From Microglena sp. YARC (taxonomy: Eukaryota; Chlorophyta; Chlorophyceae; Chlamydomonadales; Chlamydomonadaceae), in the NCBI GenBank assembly GCA_022414725.1, contig CM039465.1:23776108-23840107 (forward strand): 64,000 bases of DNA. The letters are read 5' to 3'. Made by a program: the position numbers and the translations under genes. The notes beneath the pieces were generated by a model. The model did no database searches. It had not been told where the DNA came from and worked only from the letters and a program-made list of their open reading frames with translations. The first letter of the stretch is position 1; each line of letters starts with the position of its first letter. Shown here in pieces: positions 22,130 to 34,119 of the stretch.

Positions 22130-23140
22130 ACCTAGCGATGTTTCCAAGTCTCAGATCGAGTTGACTTCGGGAGCAGTTGCAGGATTGTTCTTCGGCCGAA
22201 CTGAATACATGCTCGCTAAGAAGAAGCTTTATTTATGTACAGTTGCGATTGCGCAGGTTCAGCTTTTTCAGTGGGTCGACTATCGATCACAGCTTAGGTG
22301 GCAGGGAAGCAGGTCCGATGCTTTTAGCGGAGTCGGATGATGCGCAAACATAATCGATGCTCTTCGTCCCGTATGCCTTTCAGCTCACTCGGGGAAAGTC
22401 CCGTTTTGCGCGGATATAGCGAATGGACTGATTATATGCGTATTTGTATTTTATCGTACCGATCAGGTGTCGTCAGGCTTGAGCCATGGTTCGAAAAGAG
22501 TGTATCTTTTGCGACGGACCCATACCATCCGTTCCACCATATATTCGCGATACAGAAGCTCGACCACTGTTACCTTGATCGCTCATTAACTCGCGAGATG
22601 TAATACGCTCTCGTATGTGAAGGAAATTGCTGCGTATTGGCTCTCTTGGTGGCGATTCTCGCGTTCCTGCCGAGTGTAGCCCCTCATTCCAAGATCGGTA
22701 GGAAGCATAGACAGAGCTGAATGTGCTCGAACTGCGTAAATTAGAAATAGCATTCCTCGAAAACAAGGTTTGTGTGAAGGCCTGTCGCCTGTTTTGCGAC
22801 TGCCCCTCCTGTTGCGACAACGAACTGCTACTTCATTGCTTTGTGCGTGTGGCACAACAGGTATATCACGTGATTCGATGACGTGTCAGTTTCGAAGTAA
22901 ATCTTCAAGGACATTTTCACTAAGCCACGCCACCCGAAATTGCAGCTGTGATGTTTACACCTCCCTCCCTGACGGCTACCCCTTAGCGCCTCATGCCCGC
23001 AACAGTTGCGATTATCTTTTATAACTACTCGAACTCTTGTCAGCATTATTAATCTCTGTCTAAGTCCTAACTATCAATTTTATTCTGCAGCCCTCCAAGA
23101 AGTCGCGATTACGACGGCGAATTCATTCGCAACCTGCACT
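22130..23140. other. no gene recognised
   Basis: Complex sequence continuing from the terminal motif at 21484. Open frames exist on both strands but none resembles a known family. It could be the body of an unclassified mobile element. Confidence 0.4.
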
Positions 23141-23142
23141 AT

Positions 23143-23240
23143 GCCCCCCCACCCCCCACCCCCACCCCCACCCCACCCCCCACCCCCACCCCCCTCCCCC
23201 TCTCTGTAGTTAAGTTGGGGGGGGAGGGGGGGGGGGGCGA
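23143..23240 (+). repeat. C-rich then G-rich simple repeat
   Basis: (CCCCCA)n from about 23143 to 23205, followed by a G run at 23216-23238. The pair could form a hairpin or quadruplex structures. Confidence 0.9.
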
Positions 23241-23559
23241 GAAGACTTCAGTCCTGCGGCGATTTCTCCCGTTTTACAGCATAGGGTACCTGAGGGTACT
23301 CCATCTTCCTCCTCCTCCTAAGTAGTAAACGTCTTCGCTCCGTTCTCGCTACATTTCCGCCTGTCCGCTCCAAACAGTGATCCGTAGCAACTACGCACGC
23401 ACAGGCGTACCTGTCGACCGACCAACGGACACTGTACCATGAAATCCATGATACTCCGAGGATCTACCAATGCGCGCGTGCAATCCCAAAGAACGGGCCG
23501 CACTTCAGTTGGAGTGTTTGCATCCAGCAGCAAGTATGTTCTGATCACCGGTACGTCAG

Positions 23560-24070
23560 TGTGTGGGGGGGGAGGTCGGGGTTCAAGGTGGGGGGTGGTA
23601 GTGGAGGTCCATCTGTGTGTGGGGGGGGGCCTGGGAGTAAGATGGATTACGGTGGGGTGGTGATGGTGGTGGTCGATGTGTGTGATTGTGTGTGTGTGTG
23701 TGCTTGTTTGCCTGTGCTTGTGTGTGTTATGTTTGTTTGTGCTTGCATGTGTATGGTGTTTGTGTGCGTGTGTGTGTGTGCGGTTTGCGTGTTAGTGTTT
23801 TTCTATTTATTCCGTTGGTGTCTGTGTTTGTGTATTTATTTTGTGCGTGTTTGCGGTTAGTGTATTTATGTTTTTGTGTGTATGTGGTATGTGTATTTGT
23901 GTTAGTGTATTTATGTTTGTGTGTGTATGTGCATGCAGTTTGTGTCTATGTGTATTGGGTACCAGAAATGCACTTTGCAGAAGGAAACTTACAAACACAC
24001 GCAGACACACACACACATCGTCTTACACACCAACACACACACACACCTCCCCCCCCCCCCCCCCCCCCCT
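23560..24070 (+). repeat. TG-rich tract, then AC-rich tract and poly(C)
   Basis: About 380 bases of GTGTGTTTGTGTGTAT-type sequence, followed by (CA)n and a poly(C) run near 24049-24069. Cys/Val-rich open frames here are shadows. Confidence 0.92.
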
Positions 24071-24362
24071 GCTAGCCTCCTGATCAGTGCAATTAATAAC
24101 GTACGTTCTAAGTATGTAGCGTGAAATCCCCTCTGAGCTTGATGAACCCAAGTGTTGAACTAGCACGTTGAACCCCCCTGCGGAATGAAGGAACAACGGT
24201 ACGGAAACGAATATTTGGCAGCCAACAGCCCTACTGAGGGCGCCCGGCGCCCAAAACTGAAAGTCAGATTTCTATCAGTGGCGCGAATCATTAGCCCTGC
24301 TATTTCGCAAGCCTTCATCCGCAATGATAATCAATAATCCCATAATTTTAATATTTGTGGGG

Positions 24363-24580
24363 GGAGCAGTATGGCTGTGTAGGATAACAGGAAGCACGGA
24401 CCCGTTGAAATCAGAAGGTGCAGGGTTTGAATCCCTACAGGAGCACTTCAGTGTTTGCGGCCGCTGTCAACCGCCATGGTAGCTTTGACCAGGTAAAGTA
24501 GCAGCTCGTTCCTACCATGTAAGACGGGGATCCCTTAATACCACGCCCTACTAAGCGTTATCATTACTTCCAAGAATCCT
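24363..24580 (+). mobile_element. tRNA-derived SINE
   Basis: The head (24366-24448) is tRNA-like: GCAGTATGGCTGTGTAGGAT (box A-like), CCCGTTGAAATC (resembling a Ser-UGA anticodon arm) and GGTTTGAATCC (box B-like). The tail, GGTAGCTTTGACCAGGTAAAG then GTAGCAGCTCGTTCC and TAATACCACGCCCTAC.AAGCG, recurs at 60160-60265 without the head. A RNA polymerase III promoter is inferred from the boxes. Confidence 0.65.
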
Positions 24581-25124
24581 GTTGTCCACACCCATGTGCT
24601 TACATTATGTAACGTACTCAGGCCTCATATGAGAGTGGTGCAGTCCTAGTGTGTACATGTATACACACTAGAATTAACGTTAATTAACTTTGATCACATT
24701 TAATTGAATGGAATAAAATCAAATTAAAATAACACAACGTTAAATACAATGAAAATTAAAAATCAATTAAAATCGATTGAATTCAGAATTCTGATAATTT
24801 CGCTCGGGACGCGCCTGAATTCTAGTGTCTACTTCTGTACACGGCAGGGTTTTTCAGAACATATCGTTGCACGTCTCATACGCAGATTTCATAGGGTCCC
24901 TCTACATTTGCTAAGTATATTTCAGAACATGAACCAATAAAGCTCAATCGACTGTTAGCAGTTAGCGGGTTACATCCTCAAGGCCGCGGAAAAAAATCAG
25001 AAATGCAAGTACAATGATCGGATATATTTGATGGCTATATGTGATGGCTGCTCTACTCTCTATGAAAGTGCCCTCCTGTTTGTTTAGCCTCGTCGCCAGC
25101 GTGTAGATGCTTTTTGTTAAGTGC

Positions 25125-25302
25125 CCGTAAAGTTTCTGCACCTGCTTTGCTCCCTCGCCTCCCTCGCCTCGCCCCACTCCCTCTCTCTCCTCTCTCCCTC
25201 TCTCCTCTCCCTCTCCCTCTCTTCTCCCTCTCCCTCTCCCTCTCCTCTCCCTCTCCCTCTCCCTCTCCCTCTCCCTCCTCCTCCTCCCCCCCTCCCCCTC
25301 CT

Positions 25303-25351
<49 letters not shown>

Positions 25352-28300
25352 CCATCACCCTCCCACTTCCCCCTCCCTCCGCCCCCCCTCACCCCTTCCC
25401 CACCTCCATCCTCCCTTGTCCTTCCTCCTCCCCCTCCCTCCCCCTCCCTTCCCCCTCCCTCCTCCCCCTCCCCTCCTCCTTCCTCCTCCTTCCTTCCTCC
25501 CTCCCTCCTCCTTCCCCTCCCCCCCCTCTCCCCTCCCCTCCTTCCTCCCTCCTCCTTCCTCCCTCCTCCCCTCCCCCTCCCCCCCCCTCCCCATCCCTCT
25601 CCTCCCCTCCTACCCCTCTACCCTCCTACCCCCTCCCTTCCCCCTCCCCCCTCCCTCCTCCTCCTCCCTCTCCCTCTCCCTCTCTCCTCTCCCTCTCCCT
25701 CTCCCTCCCTCTCTCTCCCTCCATCCTCCCTCAGACAGAAGCAGAAGCAATAGACAGAGGCAAGGGCATCTGACAGTGACAGAGACAAGGGCATACGCAT
25801 ACATTGGTTGGACCCATACACATTCACCGTTTGACATTAAATATACATTGCTGGACATTTACATAACTGTTGGACACACACACATACACTGTTGGGTATG
25901 CGCACATACACTGCGGACAAAACACATTACATTGTCAGACATTCACATGCACTGTTTCGGGGTGGGAATGGGATAGCCATGAGGGGTGGGGGTCGCATCA
26001 AGGGGTGGAGATGGGGTTGGGGGCTGCCAACTTGAGTATGGGGCAAGAGGGTGGGGGGGGGGGGGATGCCCATTAGGGGGGGGGGGGGGGGGGAATGGGG
26101 GGGGGGGGGGGGGGGGGGGGGGGGTTGGTGTGTGTGTGTGGGGGGGGGGGGGGGGGGGCTTGTGGACGCGAGGCAGACTATACGTAAAGTGGCCCTAGCA
26201 CTTGCTGTCTGTACAATGCAGGAGCCAATCTAATTAGATAATATGTATACCTCATAGTCAAGTGCTAGTCTATAGGTCTGCCAGAAGTAAAGCTGTCCAG
26301 CTGAATTATTTATGTTCTCAGATTGCCGCTTGCCCTCCCCCTTCCTCTCCCTCTCCCTCTCCTCTCCTCTTTCCTCGTCCTCTCCCTCATCTTCTCTCCC
26401 TCTCCTTCTCCCTCTTTCCTCCCTCCTCTTTCCTCCCTCATCCTTCTCCCTACTCTCTCCTGCCTACTCTCTCCTCCCTTCTCCCCCTCACCCCCTCACC
26501 CCTGCCCCCTTCCCCCTCAGCCCTCCCCCTCACCGCCCCCTCACCCTTCCCCCCTCCCTCCTCCTTCCTCCTCCCCCCTCCCTCCCCCTCCGGCCCTCCC
26601 CCGCCCTCCTCCCTCCTTTTCTCTTTTTCCTTCCTTCCTCTCTTCCTTCCTCCTTCCTCCCTCCTCCCTCCTCCTCCTCCCCCTCCCCCCTCCTTCCTTC
26701 CCTCCTCTCTCCTCCTCCTCCCCCTCTGCCCCTCCCGCTCCCCTCCCCCTCCCCCTCCCCTCCGCCCTCTCTCCTCTCCCTCCTGCCCCCTCCTCCCCCC
26801 CTACCCCTACCCCCTCCCCCAATCCCTCCTCTCCTCTCCCCCTACCCCCCCTCCCCCTCCCCATCCCCTTACCCCCACCTAACCCCTACCCTAACGCTAC
26901 TTCCCACCCCTCCTCCCCCCCCCCCCCCCCCTACCCCTCCCCCCCCCCCCCCTACCCCTCACCCCTACCCCTCCCCTACCCCTACCCTACCCCTACCCTA
27001 CCATACCCCTACCCCTCCCCCCCTCCCCTCCCTCCTCCCCTCCTCCCCCTCCCCCCTCCCCTCCCATCCTCCCGCTCCTCCCTCCCTCCTCCTCCTTCCT
27101 CCCTCCTCCCTCCTCCTACCGTCCCTCCTGCCCACATTCAACCTCCCTCTCCCCCTCCTCCCCTCCTGCCCTCCTCCCTCCTCCCTCCTCTCTCCTCTCT
27201 TCTCTCTCCTCTCTCGCCTCTCCCTCCCTCCTCCCCTCCTCCTCTCTCTCTCCCTCCAGGAGGATCGCCTCCCTCAGACAGAAGCAGAAGCATTAGACAG
27301 AGGCAAGGGCACTGAAAACAGTGACAGAGACAAGGGCAATACGCATACACTGTTGGACATACACATACACTGTTGGACATACGCACACATTTGCTGGACA
27401 TTCACATACACTGTTGGACACACACATACACTGTTGGGTATGCACATACACTGCCGGACATACACGTACACTGTCAAGACATTCACATACAATGTTTGGG
27501 GTGGGGGTGGGATAGCCATGAGGGGTGGGGGTCGCATCAGGGGTGGAAATGGGTACGGGCTGCCATCAGGGTTATGGCAGCCATCGAGGGTGGGGGGGGA
27601 GGGATGCCATTAGGGGTGGGTGGGTGGGTGGTGGTATGTGGGTGTATGTGTCTTTGTGTGTGTGTGGGGGGGGGGGGGCGGGGGGGGGCTTGTGAATGCG
27701 TGGCAGACCATATGTAGGGTGGTCCCCAGCACTTGCTGTCTGTACAATGCGGCGCAACCTAATTAGATAATATGTATACCTCTAAGGCAGCTGCTAGTCT
27801 ATAGAGCCTGCTATAAGTAAAGCTGTCCAGCTGAAATTATTTGTGTTCTCAGATTGCATCCCCTTCTCCCTCTCCCTCTCGCTCTCCCTCTCCCTCTCCT
27901 CTCTCCTCTCCCTCTCCCTCTCCTTCTCCTCTCCCTCCCTCTCCCTCTCACCCTCACCCTCTCCCTCTCCCTCCTCCCCTCCTTTCCTCTCTCCCTCCTG
28001 TCTTCCTCCTCTCTTCCTCCCCCTCCCCCTCCCCTCATCCCCACCACCCCTTCCCACCTCCCTCCTCCTCTCCCTCCCTCCCCCTACCCTATCCCCTCCT
28101 TCCTCCTCCTTCTTCCTTCCTTCCTCCCTCCTCCCTCCCTTCCCTCACTCCTCCCCTTCCCCCCTCCCCCTCCTCCTTCCTCCCTCCTCCTTCCTCCCTC
28201 CTGCCTCTCCCTCCTGCTGCCTCCCTCCTCCCCCTCCTCTCCCCTCCCCCCTCCCCTCCTCCTCCTCCCCTCCTCCCCCTCCTCCCCCCCCCTCCCCCCT

Positions 28301-31300
28301 CCCCCCATCCTCATCCCCCTCCCCCCTACCCCTACCACTAAACCTTCTCCACCCCCTACACCCTACACCCTACACCCCTAACCCCTACACCCTACGCCTA
28401 CGCCTACCCTCTCCCCCCCCCCCCCCCCTACCCCTAAAACCCTAACCCCCTACCCCTACCCCTCCGCTTCCTCCCCCATCCCCTCCCCTCCCCTCCCTCC
28501 CCCTCCTCCCCCTCCTACCTCCCTCCTAACCTCCTACCTCCTACCACCTCCACCTACCACCTTCAACCTTCCTCTCCCTCCTCCCTCCTCCTTCTCTCTC
28601 CTCTCTCCTCTCTCCTCTCTCCACTTTCTCTCCCCTCCCTCTCCCTCTCCTCTCCCTCTCCCTTTCCCTCTCCCTCTTTCCTCCCTCCTCTTTCCTCCTT
28701 ATCCTTCCTCCCTCCTCTCTCCTCCCTACTCTCTCCTCCCTTCTCCCCCTCACCCCCTCACCCCTCCCCTTCCCCCTCACCCTCCCCCTCACCCCCCTCA
28801 CCCTTCCCCCTCCCTCCTCCTTCCTCTCTCCCCCCTCCCTCCTCCCCTCCGCCCTCCCCCCGCCTCCTCCCTCCTTTCTCCTTCTTCCTCCTTCTTCCTT
28901 CCTCCCTCCCTCCTCCCTCCTCCTTCCCCCCTCCCCACTCCTTCCTTCTCCCTCCTCCTCCCCCTCCCCCTCCCCTCCCCCCCCTCCCCTCCCCTCCCTC
29001 CCCCTCCGCCTCCCCCTCCCCCTCCCCTCCCCCTCCCCCTTCTCCCTCCTCCCCTCCCCTCCCCTTCCTCCCCCCTCCCTCCTCCCTCCTCCCCCCCTAC
29101 CCCTCCCCCTCCCCCCCCCCCCCCCCATCCCTCTCCCTCCTCCCCTACCCCCCCTACCCCTCCCCCATCCCCTTACCCCCTCCACCCCTCCCCCTACCCT
29201 ACGCCTACCTCCTCCCCCCCCCCACCCCCCACCCCCTACCCCCTACCCCCCTACCCTACCCCTACCCTTCCTCCCCCTACCCTCCCTACCCTACCCACCC
29301 CTCCCCTCCCCTCCCCTCCCCTCCCCCCCTCCCCTACCCTCCTCCGCTCCTCCCTCCTCCCTCCTCCCTCCTACCTCCCTCCTCCCACATTCAACCTCCC
29401 TCCCTCCTCCCTCCTCCCTTCCTCCCTCCTCCCTCCTCCCTCCTCTCTCCTCTCTTCTCTCTCCTCTCTCCTCTCCCTCCCTCCCCTCCCCTCCCTCCCT
29501 CTCTCTCTCTCCCTCCAGGAGGATCCCTCCCTCAGACAGAAGCAGAAGCATAAGACAGAGGCAAGGGCATTGACAGTGACAGAGACAAGGGCATACGCAT
29601 ACACTGTTGGACATACACACACATTGCTGGACATTCACATACACTGTTGGACACACACATACACTGTTGGGTATGCACATACACTGCCGGACATACACGT
29701 ACACTGTCAGACATTCACATACAATGTTTGGGGTGGGGGTGGGATAGCCATGAGGGGTGGGGGTCGCATCAGGGGTGGAGATGGGGTTGGGGCTGCCATC
29801 AGGGTTATGGCAGCCATCAAGGGTGGGGGGAGGGATGCCATTAGGGGTGGGTGGGTGGGTGGTGGTATGTGGGTGTGGGTGTGTGTGTGTGGGGGGGGGG
29901 GGGGGGGGGGGGGGCGGGGGGGGGCTTGTGAATGCGTGGCTGACCATATGTAGGGGTGGCCCCCAGCACTTGCTGTCTGTACAATGCGGCGCCAACCTAA
30001 TTAGATAATATGTATACTCCTAGGCAGCTGCTAGTCTATAGACCTGCTATAAGTAAAGCTGTCGCAGCTGAATTATTTGTGTTTCTCATTGATTGCATCC
30101 TCTCCTCTCCCTCTCCTCTCCCTCTCCCTCTCCCTCTCCCTCTCCCTCTCCCACTCCTCTCCCCCTCCCTCTCCCTCTCCTCTCTCCACTCCCACTCCCT
30201 CTCCCCTCTCCCTCTCCTCTCGCTTCCAATCTCCCTCTCCCTCTCCCTCCTCCCTCCTCTCCCTCTCCCTCTCCCTCTCACCCTCTCCCTCCTCCCCCTC
30301 TTTCCTCCTCCTCCTGTCTTCCTCCTCTCTCCTCCCTCCTCCCCCTCCCCTCCCCCTCACCCTCCCCTCCCCCTCCCCTCCCGCCTCATCCCCCCACCAG
30401 GGGGGCCTTCCCCACCTCCCTCCTCCTTCTCCCCTCCCCCTCCTCCACTCCTCCTCCTCTCCCTGCCTCCCTCCTCTCTTCCTCCCTCCTGCCTCCTCCT
30501 CCTCCTCCTCCTTGCCTCCCCCCCTCCTCCTCCTCCCCCCCTCCCTCCCCCCCCTTCCCGCCTCCTCCTCCTCCTCCTCCCTCCTCCTCCTCCCCTCCCC
30601 CTCTCCCCCATCCCTCATCTCCCTCCCCCCTACCCCTACCCCTAAACCTTCCCCACCCCCTACATCCCTACACCCTCCCCTCCCTACCCCTACACCTACG
30701 CCTACGCCTACCCTCCTCCCCCCCCACACACACACCCTACCCTACACCCTACCCCTACCCCTACCACCTCCGCTTCCTCCCCCATCCCCTCCCCCCCCTC
30801 CCCTCCCTCCCCCTCCTCCCCTCCTACCTCCCACCTACCTCCTACCTCCTACCACCTACCACCTACCACCTTCAACCTACCCTCTTCCTCCTCCCTTCTC
30901 TCTCCTCTCTCCTCTCTCCTCTCTCCACTTTCCCTCTCCCTCTCCCTCTCCTCTCCCTCTCCCTCTCCCTCTCCCTCTCCCTCCCTCCTTCCTCCCCCTC
31001 CCTCCTCTCTCTCTCGCCTCCATCCCTCCCTCAGACAGAAGCAGAAGCAATAGACAGAGGCAAGGGCATTGGACAGTTGACAGAGACAGGGGCATACGCA
31101 TACACTGTTGGTCCATACAAATACAATTGCTGGACATTCACATACACTGTTTGGTATGCACATACACTGCCGGACATACACGTTCACTGTCAGACATTCC
31201 ACATACACTGTTCAGGGTGGGGGTGGGATAGCCATGAGGGGTGGGCGTCGCATCAAGGGGTTGAGATGGGGGTGGGGCTGCCATCAAGGGGTATGGCAGC

Positions 31301-31600
31301 CATCAAGGGTGGGGGGGGGGGGGGGGGGGGGGGGAATGCCATTAGGGTGGGTAGGTGGTGGCGGGTGGGGTGGTGTGTTTTGGTGTGTGTGTGTGGAGGG
31401 GGGGGGGGGGGGGGGGGGGGGCAGGAGGGGCTTGTGAATGCGTGGCGGACTATATGTAGAGTGGCCCCAGCACTTGCTGTCTGTACAATGCCAGGCGCCA
31501 ACCTAATTAGATTATGTGTATACTCCTAGGCAGCTGCTAGTTTATAGGTCTGCTATAAGTAAAGCTGTCCAGCTGAATTATTGATGTGCTCAGATTGCGG
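25125..31600 (+). repeat. four tandem copies of a 1.5-2.3 kb composite repeat
   Basis: Each unit has, in order: a long (CCCTCT)n-type pyrimidine tract; CAGACAGAAGCAGAAGCA (at 25733, 27276, 29534, 31033); tandem 20-bp units ACACTGTTGGACATACACAT; GGGATAGCCATGAGGGGTGG; a long poly(G); and a 150-bp conserved block (GCACTTGCTGTCTGTACAAT, CCTAATTAGAT, AAGTAAAGCTGTCCAGCTGAA). Unit length varies mainly with the pyrimidine tract. Pro/Ser/Leu-rich frames of up to 478 codons in all plus frames, and Gly/Arg/Glu-rich minus frames, are composition artefacts. Unit borders are about 25125, 26311, 27856, 30086 and 31600. Confidence 0.93.
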
Positions 31601-31639
31601 GCACCTGCCTAGTAGGCAGATCTGCAGGGTTCAATTGCT

Positions 31640-31915
31640 GTGGTTTTTAGATTGCAAGGTTGGCAGGCAGTAATGTAGAGCGGCTCCAGCACTTACTAAC
31701 TCTACTTCGCAAGCGCCAACCTTATTATATTATATGCATAGCCGCTAGGCAGCAGCTAGTCTAGTGGTCAGCTAAATGTAAAGCAGGTAAGCTGAATTAG
31801 TTATGTGCTCAGATTGCAGGCACTTGCCTACTCTATTTATTTGCAGGGTTCAAGTACTCTGTTTAGATTGCACACATGGCAGATGATATGTAGAGCCAAT
31901 GATATTCTTGGTGCT
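31640..31915 (+). repeat. diverged partial copies of the composite repeat's conserved block
   Basis: AATGTAGAGCGGCTCCAGCA, CGCCAACCTTATTA, GGCAGCAGCTAGTCTA and AGCTGAATTAGTTATGTGCT match the conserved block without the pyrimidine or poly(G) parts. This is the edge of the array. Confidence 0.8.
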
Positions 31916-32334
31916 TATGCCCAGAATAAATCATTTGACTATTTGAGTCACACTTGAATCTGGTTTGAATTGAAAAATAAAAAAAGGTAACAAGACCTTG
32001 AACTTGGTTATATAGCTACAGCCAGCAATTTGGCTGGCTGGAGCTATGTACCGGTCTGGTTTATAAGCCCTAGCAAGTATGATACTCCTGTTTTGAATTG
32101 TCACATGGTTTTACAGAAAACTTGGGCAGACTGCTTTGTGAACATGTAACGAGGAAATGTAACAAAAACATGTAAGCAAAAAGACGATTTGCCAACTGAA
32201 TTTCAGATCTAATCTTGAGACAGTCAAAGCCATAGACCCCTTTGCCAAGTTAGTTTTGCCATTATTTTCTGAGACCCAGTTAAAGGGGTAAAATGAAATG
32301 TGCCAATACTTCATATTGCCAATACTTCTGGCGC

Positions 32335-32815
32335 GTACAGGAGTCTCCACATTGTATTCGTTACACGAGTCACCCATTCTGTATGTGTCATAAGTTTTCC
32401 AGCATTCTATTTGTTATAAAGAGTCGCCGCGTATGAATGTACGTGTTTCACAAGTTTCCAGCATTGAATTCGTTATAACTAACCAAGCGTCCAAGCCGTA
32501 TCTAAAAAATCATCTGCAGATGTCTCCAGCATTGTATTCGTTACACGAGTCAGCCGTATATATAGATGATCTACAGAAGTCTCCAACATTGTATTCGTAA
32601 CACAAGTCACCTGTATGAATCTATATGTTAATCAAAAGTCTCCAGCATTGTATTCGTAACACAAACAAGCCGTAATCTAGAAATGATATACAGATGTCTC
32701 CGACATTGTATTCGTTACAACCAGTCAGCCGTATCTATAGATGATCTACAAAAGTCTCCGGCATTGTATCGTTATATGAGTCATCCGTATGAATTATTTG
32801 TTTTAGATTTAATTC
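32335..32815 (+). repeat. tandem repeat, about 58-bp period, eight copies
   Basis: Units carry CTCCAGCATTGTATTCGTTA followed by CACGAGTCA.CCGTAT. The ATTGTATTCG anchor falls at 32351, 32404, 32463, 32531, 32588, 32647, 32705 and 32763. Confidence 0.92.
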
Positions 32816-34100
32816 GTTACCACAGACTTGAACGTTGGCTACACCTTCACTGTCTCTTCGGTGTATACACAGTAATCAATCAAAAATCAAAATAAAAAGC
32901 ATACTTCTGAAATAATATTAGATGCAATCTCTTCATACAATCATTCCGCATATATTTGACTTACCACGCAAATACCGGTATAAAGAATAAGACTTATGTT
33001 CATGGCATTGAAATGTAGTAATAGTTGTTTTCCAGGTAGTTGTGGGCCAGTCTATTTTTTATCAGAAATATTTTGTCACTAACCATACGAAGCGGTTGAC
33101 TGCTTATAGTATATAAAACGCGATTGGCAGGCAGCAAAGGAAGTCCTACACTGATAGTCTGCTAGACTTGGCCTGGCATGAAGGAATCTCAACAGCATGG
33201 TTGAAGGAATCTCCCGCACTTCTGCATCTGCTTCAGAACCCTGCGGGGCAACACCCAGGGGCGGGGCACACTTCGTACCGGTCGGACCAAACGCCAGTGT
33301 CGCGCTGGTACGCATTCAAACCAGCACCCACAGTGGCAGTCGGGTGCGCTGCTCATGCTGTGGTTGATGAACTATCTTGAAAACTGTCCGAGAATGCTAC
33401 TGGGTTAAACAAAGTCTCTATTCAATCCTTTGCCAATAGCGATTGGTTGTCAGAGAGGGCTCCCTGCAAAAATGCACATCGCTCTGGTGTCCAACCTCCG
33501 ATCCCCTACCTCCGAAAAATCGCATCGCCTGCCGCGACTCAGCTATCACAGCCTCCTGCACCTAAGGCTGGATCTTGATCTTAATTCATTAGTCGTCTGC
33601 TGAAAACCCACCATGCCCATGCCTGTACTCTTGCCCATTCTCTTACTCTGTGAACCACCCCTCATCCACTTGGATTTCTTGCAGGCCAACAATAAACCCC
33701 CAGAAGCTGGCACCTTAGGTAAGAGGCTTTCATTCTACCGTCTTCCATAGGTTAATGAAGGCGAATTCAAAAGTCAAGCAAGCTCATGCCGCAATGCCAT
33801 GCTTTACTTACCGCCCTGCCCTGATCTGGACCTTCTCGGCCGCACTCCCATCTCATGGCATGCACTACCATCCTCCCCATCTTGCAGAACCCTGCATACT
33901 GCCCTTCATTTCTCTCCAACGCATGCCAGTTCTGTTCATCAACGTCATCGCCCCTTTGCTGTGCTCCCTGACCTCCATTGCTCTCTAATGCATGCCTGCT
34001 ATGCTCATCACATCCCTGCCCCTTGCCATGCTCCCTTCCCTTCCTTGATCTCTAGCGCTTGCCCTGCTCTGCTCATCATCATCCTGCCCTTGCCGTGCAC
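32816..34100. other. no gene recognised
   Basis: Complex sequence. From about 33750 CCTGCCCTTGC.ATGCTCCC-like units appear that grade into the 178-bp array. No exon-like segment was convincing. Confidence 0.5.
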
Positions 34101-34119
34101 CCTACCCTTCATTACTGCT

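Noticed and set aside
24363..24448. Functional tRNA gene
   Set aside because: Acceptor stem pairing is poor and the tail recurs elsewhere, so a SINE head is the better reading.
25053..25358. Gly/Glu/Arg-rich minus-strand frames
   Set aside because: Reverse-strand reading of the CCCTCT tract.
26312..27613. 433-codon Pro/Leu/Ser-rich open frame, and similar frames at 27.8-31.5 kb
   Set aside because: They translate polypyrimidine tracts and then short tandem units; several overlapping frames are equally open and stops are rare because of base composition.
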